A stretch of DNA of 64,000 nt from Accumulibacter phosphatis (lineage in GTDB: Bacteria; Pseudomonadota; Gammaproteobacteria; Burkholderiales; Rhodocyclaceae), in assembly GCF_000024165.1 (NCBI RefSeq), contig NC_013194.1:2356001-2420000 (forward strand), given 5' to 3'. Positions 35,873-44,979 of the stretch are shown one piece after another. Numbering within the stretch: the stretch's first letter is position 1; each line of letters begins with the position of its first letter. The translations under genes and the position numbers were made by a program. The notes below the pieces were generated by a model. That model saw nothing but the letters and a program-made list of their open reading frames with translations. It was not told the DNA's origin and made no database searches.

Positions 35873-36580
35873 ATGCGCGCGTCGCCAATTCTTTCGCAAA
35901 TCCTCGAGCGCCCCGATGTCTGGCGCGCTGATGATCTTGCCAGCGCGCCGCTGCCCGGCGTACCGACGGGTTTTGCCGAGCTTGACCGTGAGTTGCCCGG
36001 TGGTGGCTGGCCGCGTGGCGGCCTGATCGAGCTCCTGCCGGTGCGTCGCGGCGTCGGCGAACTGAGCCTGCTGCTGCCGGCACTGGCGCGGCTGTCGAGT
36101 GCTGAACTTGCCTGGCTGGTTTGCGTCGCCCCACCGCATTCCCTCTATGCGCCGGCATTGCACGCGGCCGGCGTCGACTTGTCGCGTGTGCTGGTAGCCA
36201 GTGCTCCCGGCCGAGATGCCGTCTGGGCCTGCGTACGCTCACTCGCCGCCGATGGCGTCGGCGCCGTCGTTGTCTGGCTGCCCGACGCCCAGGCAACGGC
36301 GCTTCGCCGCCTGCAGCTTGCTGCCGAGGCCAGTCGTACGCTGCTGTTCGTTTTTCGTCCGGCAGGCTGTGCCGAACAGTCCTCGCCGGCGCCGCTGCGC
36401 CTGCTGCTCGAAGGAGAGGGGGAGCAACTTGTCGTTCGTCTGCTCAAACGCCGTGGCGGCGCCCAGCCCGTGCCCCTGCCAATCGCCATTCACCGTCCGC
36501 TGCGTGTGAGTCATGCTCTGGCTTGCCCTGCACCTGCCACGGCTGCCGCTCGAAGTCTTTCCCAGCCTGCCGTCGCCTAG
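35873..36580 (+). CDS. imuA: Translesion synthesis accessory protein ImuA
   Basis: 235 residues, a degenerate RecA-like protein. Typical ImuA features are the N-terminal DVWRADDLASAPLPGVPTGF, LDRELPGGGWPRGGLIELLP, and the LLKRRGGAQPVPLPIAI-type C-terminus. The Walker A site is not intact. In the mutasome, ImuA links RecA to ImuB and DnaE2 for error-prone lesion bypass. The end overlaps imuB by 68 bases, so they are tightly coupled. Confidence 0.88.
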   Translation: MRASPILSQILERPDVWRADDLASAPLPGVPTGFAELDRELPGGGWPRGGLIELLPVRRGVGELSLLLPALARLSSAELAWLVCVAPPHSLYAPALHAAGVDLSRVLVASAPGRDAVWACVRSLAADGVGAVVVWLPDAQATALRRLQLAAEASRTLLFVFRPAGCAEQSSPAPLRLLLEGEGEQLVVRLLKRRGGAQPVPLPIAIHRPLRVSHALACPAPATAAARSLSQPAVA

Positions 36581-38006
36581 TGCCATCGTCAGCCGTGAGC
36601 GTGTCGTCGTCGCCGACGCCGCCGCAGTTTCGGCTGGCGTGCTACCGGGGCTGCGAGTGGCCGAGGCATGGGCATTTCTACCCGCCCTGGCCATTCAGGA
36701 GCGGGACGCCGGACGTGAGCGCGCGGCCCTGACCCGGCTCGCGTGCTGGGCCGGCGGATTCACTTCGGAAATCTGCGTTCTGCCACCGCAGACGTTGCTG
36801 CTCGAGGTGGCTGGCTCTCTGCGCCTCTTCGGCGGCGTCGCGCCCTTGTTCGAGCGCATCGTTACCGGCTGCCGCGAACAGGGCTTCACGTCGTGGGCAG
36901 CCTTGGCACCGACACCGCTTGCAGCACAGTGGCTGGCATTTGCCGGCGATCGGGAGCCTTGTCTCGACGCCGATCAACTGCCGCAGCGTCTCGGTAGGCT
37001 GCCGTTGGCAGTTCTTGATCTGTCGGCGCAGAGCCGGGCTCGTCTTGCCAGCTTTGGTGTGCGTTCGGTCGCCGACTTGCTGCGGCTGCCGCGCGCCGGC
37101 CTGGCGCGTCGACTCGGTGCCGACTTCGCTGCTGATCTGGCACGTGCGCTCGGAGAGTTGCCGGATCCGAGGGCGCGTTTTGTTTTTCCGGAACGTTTTT
37201 CCGAGCAACTGGAACTGCCGATGCGCGTGGAGAATGCGACGGCCCTCGGCTTTGCCGGGCGTCGTCTGATCACCTCACTGTGCGGCTGGCTTGCTGCCCG
37301 GAGGGGGGGCATCAGCGAATGCCTTTTCGAGTTTGCCCACGAGCGTGGTGCGCGGCAGCGATCGGCTACCGTTCTTGTGCTTCGTTTTGCCGGCGCGACG
37401 CGCGACGCGGAGCGGATCGCTCGCGTACTCGGAGAGCACCTGCAACGGCTCGAACTGCCGGCGGCTGCCGAGTTGATCAGTCTGCGAGCCGAGGCGCCGG
37501 AAGCGCTTCCCGGGCATACCGTGAACCTCCTTGGCGAGTACGGCGGAGGCGCTGGGGGCGCTGGCGGCGAATCGCTGGCGGCACTGGTGGAACGTCTGCA
37601 GGCACGACTCGGCAGCGGCAGTGTGCATGCGCTGTCCGCGGTCGCCGAGCATCGCCCGGAGAATGCTTCGCGGCCAGTCCCCCCCAGAGTGCCGGCGAGA
37701 GAAAGGTCTCCGGCCGGTCTGCTTGCTGCGGCAGCCTTGCGGGATACGTCTTGCGCTCCGCGTCCCTTATGGTTACTTGCCAGACCGCAGATTCTGCGTG
37801 AAGTGGCCGGCCGGCCACAGTGTGGCGGTCCCCTGCGATTGCTCGCGGGTCCCGAGCGCATTGAAAGCGGTTGGTGGGATGACGCCGAGCCCGCGACGGT
37901 GGGCGATGTGCGGCGCGACTACTTCGTTGCCATTTCCTTGCGAGCGGAGTGGTTATGGGTCTTCCGTAGCCGGGCCGGATGGTTCCTGCATGGAGTATTT
38001 TCCTGA
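36513..38006 (+). CDS. imuB: Y-family polymerase-like protein ImuB
   Basis: 497 residues. The Y-family palm/fingers/little-finger outline is recognisable (LRVAEAWAFLPALAIQERD, LLLEVAGSLRLFGGVAPLF, then the HhH region SFGVRSVADLLRLPRAGL). The N-terminal position that holds the first catalytic Asp in active Pol IV reads LALHLP, so the protein should be catalytically dead, as known for ImuB. It normally recruits DnaE2 and the beta clamp. No dnaE2 follows here; it may lie elsewhere. Confidence 0.88.
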   Translation: MLWLALHLPRLPLEVFPSLPSPSAIVSRERVVVADAAAVSAGVLPGLRVAEAWAFLPALAIQERDAGRERAALTRLACWAGGFTSEICVLPPQTLLLEVAGSLRLFGGVAPLFERIVTGCREQGFTSWAALAPTPLAAQWLAFAGDREPCLDADQLPQRLGRLPLAVLDLSAQSRARLASFGVRSVADLLRLPRAGLARRLGADFAADLARALGELPDPRARFVFPERFSEQLELPMRVENATALGFAGRRLITSLCGWLAARRGGISECLFEFAHERGARQRSATVLVLRFAGATRDAERIARVLGEHLQRLELPAAAELISLRAEAPEALPGHTVNLLGEYGGGAGGAGGESLAALVERLQARLGSGSVHALSAVAEHRPENASRPVPPRVPARERSPAGLLAAAALRDTSCAPRPLWLLARPQILREVAGRPQCGGPLRLLAGPERIESGWWDDAEPATVGDVRRDYFVAISLRAEWLWVFRSRAGWFLHGVFS

Positions 38007-38095
38007 GTACAGGCTGTTTTTGCTGGAATTTCCCGCTCCCTCTTTTTATACTGTATGGACTGAAGGAATTCGACGCTTTACTGTGGAGCCCTGTC

Positions 38096-38539
38096 ATGGA
38101 GATCAATCTTGCCGGAGTCTTACCGGAGGCTTTGCTGATCGACCTGCCGGAGATTGATGTCCAGCACGAAGAGATTTTTCGGCGTATCGAGTCGCTCAAG
38201 GCAGCATGTTTCGGTAGCGGGCCCGCACCTCTGGAAGGCTTCCAGAGTCTGCTCGATTATCTCAAGCACCATTTCGCCACCGAAGAGCAGGTGGCCCTGG
38301 AAGCCGCAGCAGACTTCGTCGATCACGCCAAAGTCCACCGGGAAAATCTGCATGCGCTGCGCAGGGCGTTGGGCGAGGTTCGCCACGGAAAGCGTGATGT
38401 GCATTCATTCCTGCGCTATGCCGAGTACTGGTTCGAGCGCCACATCAACGAGGAGGACAAGCCCTTCGCCGCCAGCGTGCGAGCGTGCCGGCTCAAGTCA
38501 TCTACCGCTCCACAGCTCGTCGTCAGCCTTCAAGCCTGA
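38096..38539 (+). CDS. Bacteriohemerythrin
   Basis: 147 residues from ATG at 38096. The di-iron ligands follow the hemerythrin pattern: His in DVQHEEIF, His and Glu in LKHHFATEEQ, His in HAKVHRENLH and His with Asp in RHINEEDKPF. Bacteriohemerythrins bind oxygen in the cytoplasm for storage or delivery to oxygenases. A possible -10 (TATACT at 38047-38052) suggests its own promoter after imuB. Confidence 0.9.
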   Translation: MEINLAGVLPEALLIDLPEIDVQHEEIFRRIESLKAACFGSGPAPLEGFQSLLDYLKHHFATEEQVALEAAADFVDHAKVHRENLHALRRALGEVRHGKRDVHSFLRYAEYWFERHINEEDKPFAASVRACRLKSSTAPQLVVSLQA

Positions 38540-38828
38540 GCTGCCAGACCGCTTCAGCGCTTTCCAGGCTCATCCATCATTAGCGTCGGGCCGCGCGTAC
38601 CTACCTCGGCAACAGAGTGATAAACGTGATCTGCGTGGCTCTCACATCACCCCGGCGACTGCTCGAGACTGGCCCGGGATGGCCGTTGGTCATTCTTTTT
38701 TGCGTTCTTCGGAGCATTCTGGCAAGCTGATAACCGGAACAGCATATCTTGTCATAATTCATCACCAAGCCCTCTCCTTCGGCCGTCTTCAGACGGTCAG
38801 ACCCTTCATAAACGAGCTTTGACCGACC
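38540..38828. promoter_or_regulatory. Intergenic region with possible pgi promoter
   Basis: No coding sequence is evident. CATAAT at 38753-38758 could be a -10, and a 6-bp inverted repeat (CCGTCT/AGACGG) lies about 30-45 bases before the pgi start. Nothing else is recognised. Confidence 0.3.
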
Positions 38829-40463
38829 ATGAACATCACCGCCTCAACTGCCTGGAAGGCTATTGAAGCGCACCGGCTGTCGTCTTCGCCTGTGCATCTC
38901 AGAGAAATGTTTGCCCGCGATCCAGGACGAGCAAACGCTCTCTCACTGAGCTTCGATGGAATCCTTTTCGACTTCTCGAAGCAGCGAATCGACTCGACAA
39001 CGCTGCCGCTGCTCACCGCGCTCGCCCGCGAAGCGCGGCTGGCTGAATGGACGGATCGCATGTTCGCCGGCGAGAGGATCAATGCCAGCGAAGACCGCGC
39101 CGTGCTCCATGTGGCCTTGCGGCGATCGGCCGGGCCTTTCCCTGCCGGTAATCTGGATGTCATGTCCGAGGTTCTCGCCACGCGCCAGCGAATGGCTGCC
39201 TTCGCCGACACTATTCGTTCCGGCAACGCCCTCGGTTTCACCGGCATGCCGATTCGTAACGTCGTCAACATCGGTATCGGTGGCTCAGACCTCGGCCCGA
39301 AGATGGTCGGTTACGCGTTGCGCTCGATGTCACATCCGGCACTTGGCGTGCACTACGTCTCCAATCTTGATGGCGCTCAACTGGCACCACTTCTGCAGAC
39401 GCTGGATCCCCGCACGACCCTGTTCCTCGTGGCCAGCAAGACGTTTACGACCCAGGAGACGATGCTCAACGCGCAAACGGCTCGTGACTGGCTGGTGGCC
39501 AACCTGGGCGATGCCGCAGCAGTGGCCAACCACTTTGCTGCCCTGACTGCCAAACCGGAGCGTGCAGTCGAGTTCGGCATCAGACCGGATGCGGTCTTTC
39601 CCCTCTGGGACTGGGTGGGCGGGCGTTTTTCGCTGTGGTCGGCGGTTGGTCTGGCGCTGATGATTGCCATCGGTCCGCACGCTTTCGCCGATCTGCTCGC
39701 CGGCGCGCAGCGCATGGATGAGCATTTCCGGAGCACTCCCTACGAGCGCAACCTGCCGGTGGTGATGGCGCTGATCGGTATCTGGAACACCAATTTCCTG
39801 GGCGCCACCAGCAACGCCGTGCTGCCTTACAACGAATCACTGAAGTATTTCCCGTCTTTCCTGCAACAACTCGAGATGGAGAGCAACGGCAAGTCGGTCG
39901 GCATCGACGGCCAGCCGCTGGCCTGTGCGGCGAACCCCATCGTCTGGGGCGAACTCGGCAACAATGGCCAGCATGCCTTTTTCCAGCTTCTCCATCAGGG
40001 CGGGCGCCTCGTGCCCTGTGATTTCATTGCCGCCGTACGCTCCGACTACCCCTTGCCCGGGCATCAGGAGGCGCTGCTCGCCAACTGCTTCGCGCAGAGT
40101 GCGGCGCTGGCGTTCGGCAAGACGGTCGATGAGGCACGTAGCGAACTCAGTCGCACGCTGCAACCGGCAGCGCTTGCCGAACTCCTGCCGCACAAGGTGT
40201 TTCCCGGCAACCAGCCATCGTCGACGCTGCTGCTGTCGCGACTCGACCCGCCCACGCTTGGCGCGCTGGTCGCACTCTACGAGCACAAGGTGTTTGTGCA
40301 AGGTGTCATCTGGGGCCTCAATTCCTTCGACCAGTGGGGCGTCGAGTTGGGCAAGGCCGTGGCCAACAGCATCCTGCCGGCGATCACGAATGCGGCTCTG
40401 GCGGAAAAGCTCGATGTCTCGACGCAGCAGTTGCTGGCATTCAGCCGGCAGCATCTGGCATGA
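38829..40463 (+). CDS. pgi: Glucose-6-phosphate isomerase
   Basis: 544 residues, the usual length for the large Pgi class. Signatures include NIGIGGSDLGPKMVGYAL, SKTFTTQETMLNAQTA, FPLWDWVGGRFSLWSAVGL, QLLHQGGRLVPCDFIA and GVIWGLNSFDQWGVELGK. It interconverts glucose-6-P and fructose-6-P. It leads a run with pgm, glgC and glgA, so here it likely links gluconeogenic flux to glycogen. Confidence 0.97.
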   Translation: MNITASTAWKAIEAHRLSSSPVHLREMFARDPGRANALSLSFDGILFDFSKQRIDSTTLPLLTALAREARLAEWTDRMFAGERINASEDRAVLHVALRRSAGPFPAGNLDVMSEVLATRQRMAAFADTIRSGNALGFTGMPIRNVVNIGIGGSDLGPKMVGYALRSMSHPALGVHYVSNLDGAQLAPLLQTLDPRTTLFLVASKTFTTQETMLNAQTARDWLVANLGDAAAVANHFAALTAKPERAVEFGIRPDAVFPLWDWVGGRFSLWSAVGLALMIAIGPHAFADLLAGAQRMDEHFRSTPYERNLPVVMALIGIWNTNFLGATSNAVLPYNESLKYFPSFLQQLEMESNGKSVGIDGQPLACAANPIVWGELGNNGQHAFFQLLHQGGRLVPCDFIAAVRSDYPLPGHQEALLANCFAQSAALAFGKTVDEARSELSRTLQPAALAELLPHKVFPGNQPSSTLLLSRLDPPTLGALVALYEHKVFVQGVIWGLNSFDQWGVELGKAVANSILPAITNAALAEKLDVSTQQLLAFSRQHLA

Positions 40464-40517
40464 ACCCGCGCTACTCCGTTCTTGATACAGAGCGTTTCCT
40501 TTGTCACGAGGCTTAAG

Positions 40518-42161
40518 ATGAACATAAAGGTGATCAACGTTCCCAGCACGCCTTACTCGGGCCAGAAGCCGGGGACATCCGGGCTGCGGAAGAAAGTGAC
40601 GGTATTTCGCCAGGCACGATATCTCGAGAATTTCGTGCAAGCCATTTTCGACACGTTAACCGGTCAGCAGAGACAGACGCTGGTCCTTGGTGGCGATGGC
40701 CGCTATTACAACGATGTGGCCATCCAGACCATTCTGCGCATGGCAGCGGCCGCCGGATTCGGTCGCGTGCTTGTCGGTCGCGACGGCATTCTGTCGACTC
40801 CGGCAGCGAGTGCGGTGATCCGCAAGTGGCAGGCTTTCGGCGGCATCATACTGTCGGCCAGTCACAACGAAGGTGGCCCGAACGGAGACTTCGGCATCAA
40901 GTACAACCTCGGCAATGGTGGGCCCGCGAACGAAGCCTTTACCGATGCCGTCTATCGTCGTACGCAGGAAATCAGTGTCTATCATACCGTCGAGTCGCCC
41001 GACATCGACCTCGCCCACATCGGCGAAGCTGCCATCGGCGAGATGACCGTCAGCATCATCGATCCGGTAGCCGACTATGCGGAACTTCTCGAGTCGCTGT
41101 TCGACTTCGAGCGCATTGCCGGCCTGCTGGCGCGTCCCGACTTTCGTATGCGCTTTGATGCGATGCACGCGGTCACCGGTCCTTACGCGCACGCCATTCT
41201 CGAGGGTCGTCTCGGTGCTCCCGCGGGTACTGTGGTCAACGGCACACCGCTGCCCGATTTCGGCGGCGGCCATCCCGATCCCAATCCGGTGTGGGCCGCC
41301 GAACTCGTCAACGCGCTCGCGGACAGCGGTTCCGGCTTGTCGTTCGGCGCCGCTTCCGATGGCGACGGCGACCGCAACATGATTGTCGGTCGTAATTTCG
41401 TTGTCAGTCCGAGCGACAGTCTGGCAGTTCTCGCCGCCAACCACGCTCTCGTGCCAGCGTACGCCGGTGGCCTGGCAGGTGTGGCACGTTCTATGCCGAC
41501 CAGTTGCGCCGTGGACCGCGTCGCCAAGGAGCTTGGCATTGCCTGCTATGAGACGCCGACGGGCTGGAAGTACTTCGGCTCGTTGCTCGATGCCGGCATG
41601 GCCACCCTGTGCGGAGAGGAGAGCGCCGGTACGGGCTCGAACCACGTCCGCGAAAAGGATGGCCTGTGGGCGGTCCTCTATTGGCTCAACATTCTGGCCG
41701 TTCGCGACATGCCGGCGGATGTGATCGTTCGTGAGCACTGGCAGCGTTTTGGACGCAACGTCTATTCCCGCCACGATTATGAGGGTATCGAGACGGCCAG
41801 GGCGGATCGCCTGATGGACGAACTGCGTGCCCGTCTGCCAGAGCTGCCCGGATCGCGCCGCAATGGCCTGCCGATCGCGGCGGCCGATGATTTTTCCTAC
41901 ACCGATCCGGTCGATGGGTCGCGTTCGGAGCGCCAGGGTGTGCGCATCCTGCTCGAAGACGGCTCGCGAGTGGTTTTCCGGCTATCGGGTACAGGCACTG
42001 AAGGGGCTACGCTGCGCGTCTACCTCGAACGCTACGTGGCCGATCCCAGCCTGCACGAAGTGCCGACACAGGAGGCGCTGGCGCCGCTGGTCGCCCTTGC
42101 CGACCTTGTAGCACAAATTACTTCGATCACCGGGAGAAACGGACCGGATGTGATCAGTTAG
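40518..42161 (+). CDS. pgm: Phosphoglucomutase (alpha-D-glucose phosphate-specific)
   Basis: 547 residues from ATG at 40518, 54 bases after pgi. The N-terminus PYSGQKPGTSGLRKKVTVF, the phosphoserine loop ILSASHNEGG with Ser115, and the metal-binding SDGDGDRNMIVG identify the eukaryote-like PGM class. It converts glucose-6-P to glucose-1-P, the substrate of GlgC encoded next. An upstream in-frame ATG at 40482 is less likely. Confidence 0.95.
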   Translation: MNIKVINVPSTPYSGQKPGTSGLRKKVTVFRQARYLENFVQAIFDTLTGQQRQTLVLGGDGRYYNDVAIQTILRMAAAAGFGRVLVGRDGILSTPAASAVIRKWQAFGGIILSASHNEGGPNGDFGIKYNLGNGGPANEAFTDAVYRRTQEISVYHTVESPDIDLAHIGEAAIGEMTVSIIDPVADYAELLESLFDFERIAGLLARPDFRMRFDAMHAVTGPYAHAILEGRLGAPAGTVVNGTPLPDFGGGHPDPNPVWAAELVNALADSGSGLSFGAASDGDGDRNMIVGRNFVVSPSDSLAVLAANHALVPAYAGGLAGVARSMPTSCAVDRVAKELGIACYETPTGWKYFGSLLDAGMATLCGEESAGTGSNHVREKDGLWAVLYWLNILAVRDMPADVIVREHWQRFGRNVYSRHDYEGIETARADRLMDELRARLPELPGSRRNGLPIAAADDFSYTDPVDGSRSERQGVRILLEDGSRVVFRLSGTGTEGATLRVYLERYVADPSLHEVPTQEALAPLVALADLVAQITSITGRNGPDVIS

Positions 42162-42224
42162 GAGTTGGTGACACCGGTGGGCGCCGCCAGATGCGATGAA
42201 TGATGCTAACTAGAGGATACGAAA

Positions 42225-43493
42225 ATGGTTGACAGGAAGACATTCCAATTACCACGCAAGGCGATAGCCCTGGTCCTTGCTGGTGGGCGTGGCAGCCGGC
42301 TGCACGAACTCACGGATCGTCGTGCCAAGCCGGCAGTCCATTTTGGCGGCAAGTTCCGGATTATCGATTTTGCCTTGTCGAACTGCGTCAATTCGCAGAT
42401 CCGGCGCGTTGGCGTCGTTACCCAGTACAAGTCGCACAGTTTGTTGCGCCACCTGCAGCGCGGCTGGAACTTCCTGCATGGCGAAGTCAACGAGTTCGTC
42501 GACCTGCTTCCGGCACAGCAGCGGATAGACGAGGAATCGTGGTATCGCGGTACGGCGGATGCGGTTTACCAGAACATCGACATCCTCGAGACGTATACGC
42601 CGGCACCTGAGTTCGTGGTCATTCTCGCGGGTGATCACGTCTACAAGATGAATTATGCGGTAATGCTAGTCGACCATGTCGAGAGCGGCGCCGAATGCAC
42701 CGTCGCCTGTATCGAGGTGCCGCGGCGAGATGCGAGCGGTTTTGGCGTCATGGCAGTCGACGAGAATGGCCTGATCACGGACTTTATTGAAAAGCCTGCC
42801 GATCCTCCGGCCATGCCGGGCAATCCCGATATGGCCATGTGCAGCATGGGGGTCTACGTTTTCAACGCGAAGTATCTCTATGCCGAGCTGGCTCGGGATA
42901 TCACGGATCCGACTTCCAGCCATGACTTCGGCAAGGACATCATTCCGCGCGCCGTGGCCAACCGTGTGGCGGTTGCACATCCGTTCTCACGCAGTTGCAT
43001 CGTCGCCCCGGACGAGCAGTTCCGGGAGCACTACTGGCGTGACGCGGGGACGATCGATGCGTATTGGGACGCCAACATCGATCTGACCGCCACGGTGCCT
43101 GCACTGAACCTCTACGACCGCAACTGGCCGGTCTGGACCTATCAGCAGCAATTGCCGCCCGCCAAGTTCGTACACAACCATCTTGACCGGCGAGGCACTG
43201 CCATCGAGTCCACGGTGTCCAGCGGTTGTATCGTTTCCGGCGAAGTCAACCGGTCGCTGCTGTTTTCCAGTTGCCGCGTTCATTCCTATGCACGCGTGAA
43301 CCTGTCGGTCCTGCTCCCCGATACCACGGTCGGCACCCGAGCGCGCCTGACTCGCTGCGTCGTCGACAGCGACTGCCACATTCCGCCGGGAATGGTCGTT
43401 GGCGAGGATCCGGATGACGATGCGCGTCGTTTCCGGCGCACCGAAAGCGGTGTGACGCTGATCACGCGCAAGATGCTTGACCAGATCGCCTGA
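42225..43493 (+). CDS. glgC: Glucose-1-phosphate adenylyltransferase
   Basis: 422 residues. The pyrophosphorylase loop AIALVLAGGRGSRLHELT, KPAVHFGGKFRIIDFALSNC, the ILAGDHVYKMNY block and a C-terminal left-handed beta-helix are typical of bacterial GlgC. It makes ADP-glucose and is the usual allosteric control point of glycogen synthesis. glgA starts 21 bases after its stop. Confidence 0.97.
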   Translation: MVDRKTFQLPRKAIALVLAGGRGSRLHELTDRRAKPAVHFGGKFRIIDFALSNCVNSQIRRVGVVTQYKSHSLLRHLQRGWNFLHGEVNEFVDLLPAQQRIDEESWYRGTADAVYQNIDILETYTPAPEFVVILAGDHVYKMNYAVMLVDHVESGAECTVACIEVPRRDASGFGVMAVDENGLITDFIEKPADPPAMPGNPDMAMCSMGVYVFNAKYLYAELARDITDPTSSHDFGKDIIPRAVANRVAVAHPFSRSCIVAPDEQFREHYWRDAGTIDAYWDANIDLTATVPALNLYDRNWPVWTYQQQLPPAKFVHNHLDRRGTAIESTVSSGCIVSGEVNRSLLFSSCRVHSYARVNLSVLLPDTTVGTRARLTRCVVDSDCHIPPGMVVGEDPDDDARRFRRTESGVTLITRKMLDQIA

Positions 43494-43514
43494 CCTGCCT
43501 GAGGAAGCCGCCAC

Positions 43515-44957
43515 TTGCGCGTTCTGCACGTTGCCGTCGAGATCTACCCGCTGGTCAAGACCGGTGGCCTTGCCGATGTCGTCGCCGCGCTGCCGGTGGC
43601 GCTCGCCGAACGCGGGCTGGATGTCCGTGTGCTGTTGCCGGGCTTGCCCGCCGTTCTCGATGGCGTCGTCGACCTCAAGCGGGTGATCCGCCTGGGTCCG
43701 GCCTTCGGTGCGGCGGTCATCACGCTGCGACTCGGACGTCTGCCGGACAGCGGCCTGCTGGCTTATGTCATTGATACGCCGTTTCTTTACCGACGCGACG
43801 GTAACCCCTATCTGGCTCCGGACGGCCGTGACTGGCGAGACAATCATCGGCGCTTTGCGCTCCTCGGCTGGATCGCCGCCCATCTGGCTGCCGGCGAACT
43901 CGATCGTGACTGGCAGCCGGAAGTGGTGCATGCACATGACTGGCACGCCGGCCTGGCCCCGGCCTACATCGCGCAAAATCCGGCGCTGAGCACGGCGACG
44001 GTGTTCACGATCCATAATCTGGCCTTTCGTGGCCTCTTTCCACTCGACCACCACACCGACCTTGGTCTGCTCATCTCCGGGGCGAACCAGAGCGCACTCG
44101 AGTTTCACGGGCAGTTGTCGTTCATGAAAGCGGCTCTCGTGCATGCGAAGCGCGTGAACGCCGTCAGCCCGACGTACGCCCGTGAAATTTGCACCCCGGA
44201 GTTCGGTTGGGGTCTCGACGGTCTGCTTCGCGACCGGGGAGCAGACTTGTCAGGCATTCTCAACGGTGTAGATTACTCGGTATGGGATCCGGGCAGCGAC
44301 CGGGCGATTCATGCGAACTACACGGCAGGGGATCTGGGGGGCAAGAAAGCCTGCAAGGCCAGCCTGCAGGCCGAGCTGGGTTTCTCCGGCCGCGCCAACG
44401 CCCCGCTTTTCGCAGTGGTCAGCCGTCTGACCGCGCAGAAGGGCATGGATCTGGTTCTCGGCGCTTTGCCGACGCTGCTGGCGGGGGGAGGGCAGCTGGT
44501 CGTCGTCGGCAGTGGCGAAGCCGATATCGAAGCCGCTTTCAGGGCCGCCGCCACCGCTCACCCGCAGGCTGTATCGGTGCATCTGGGCTATGACGACGCG
44601 CTGTCGCACCGCGTCATCGCCGGCGCCGACATTCTGCTCGTCCCGTCACGTTTCGAACCCTGCGGTCTGACGCAACTCTATGCCTTGCGCTACGGCACCT
44701 TGCCGTTGGTACGGCGGGTCGGCGGTCTGGCAGATACGGTCATCGATGCCACTCCGGAACATCTCAAGGCGGGTAGTGCTAACGGTTTCGTCTTTGACGA
44801 CGCCGGCAGCCGCGCGCTGGCTACGCGCATCGGTGAGGCGTTGGCACTCTACCGCGATCCCTCGGCCTGGCTCCAGGTGCAGCGGCGCGGCATGGCGCAG
44901 GATTTTTCCTGGGCTGATTCGGCAGTGCGCTATGAGGCGCTCTACCGGAGCATCTGA
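43515..44957 (+). CDS. glgA: Glycogen synthase (ADP-glucose type)
   Basis: 480 residues from TTG at 43515, with GAGGAAG at 43501-43507. The GT5 signature RVLHVAVEIYPLVKTGGLAD has the KTGGL loop at 15-19. HAHDWHAGLAPAYIA and the C-terminal VPSRFEPCGLTQLYALRYG donor site are also present. It extends alpha-1,4-glucan chains from ADP-glucose. No branching enzyme or phosphorylase is within the window. Confidence 0.96.
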   Translation: MRVLHVAVEIYPLVKTGGLADVVAALPVALAERGLDVRVLLPGLPAVLDGVVDLKRVIRLGPAFGAAVITLRLGRLPDSGLLAYVIDTPFLYRRDGNPYLAPDGRDWRDNHRRFALLGWIAAHLAAGELDRDWQPEVVHAHDWHAGLAPAYIAQNPALSTATVFTIHNLAFRGLFPLDHHTDLGLLISGANQSALEFHGQLSFMKAALVHAKRVNAVSPTYAREICTPEFGWGLDGLLRDRGADLSGILNGVDYSVWDPGSDRAIHANYTAGDLGGKKACKASLQAELGFSGRANAPLFAVVSRLTAQKGMDLVLGALPTLLAGGGQLVVVGSGEADIEAAFRAAATAHPQAVSVHLGYDDALSHRVIAGADILLVPSRFEPCGLTQLYALRYGTLPLVRRVGGLADTVIDATPEHLKAGSANGFVFDDAGSRALATRIGEALALYRDPSAWLQVQRRGMAQDFSWADSAVRYEALYRSI

Positions 44958-44979
44958 AATCCCCCTGCAGGAGAACTCC

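Noticed and set aside
38040..38070. CTGT-containing sequence upstream of the bacteriohemerythrin as a second LexA box
   Set aside because: The second half-site ACAG is missing at the required spacing.
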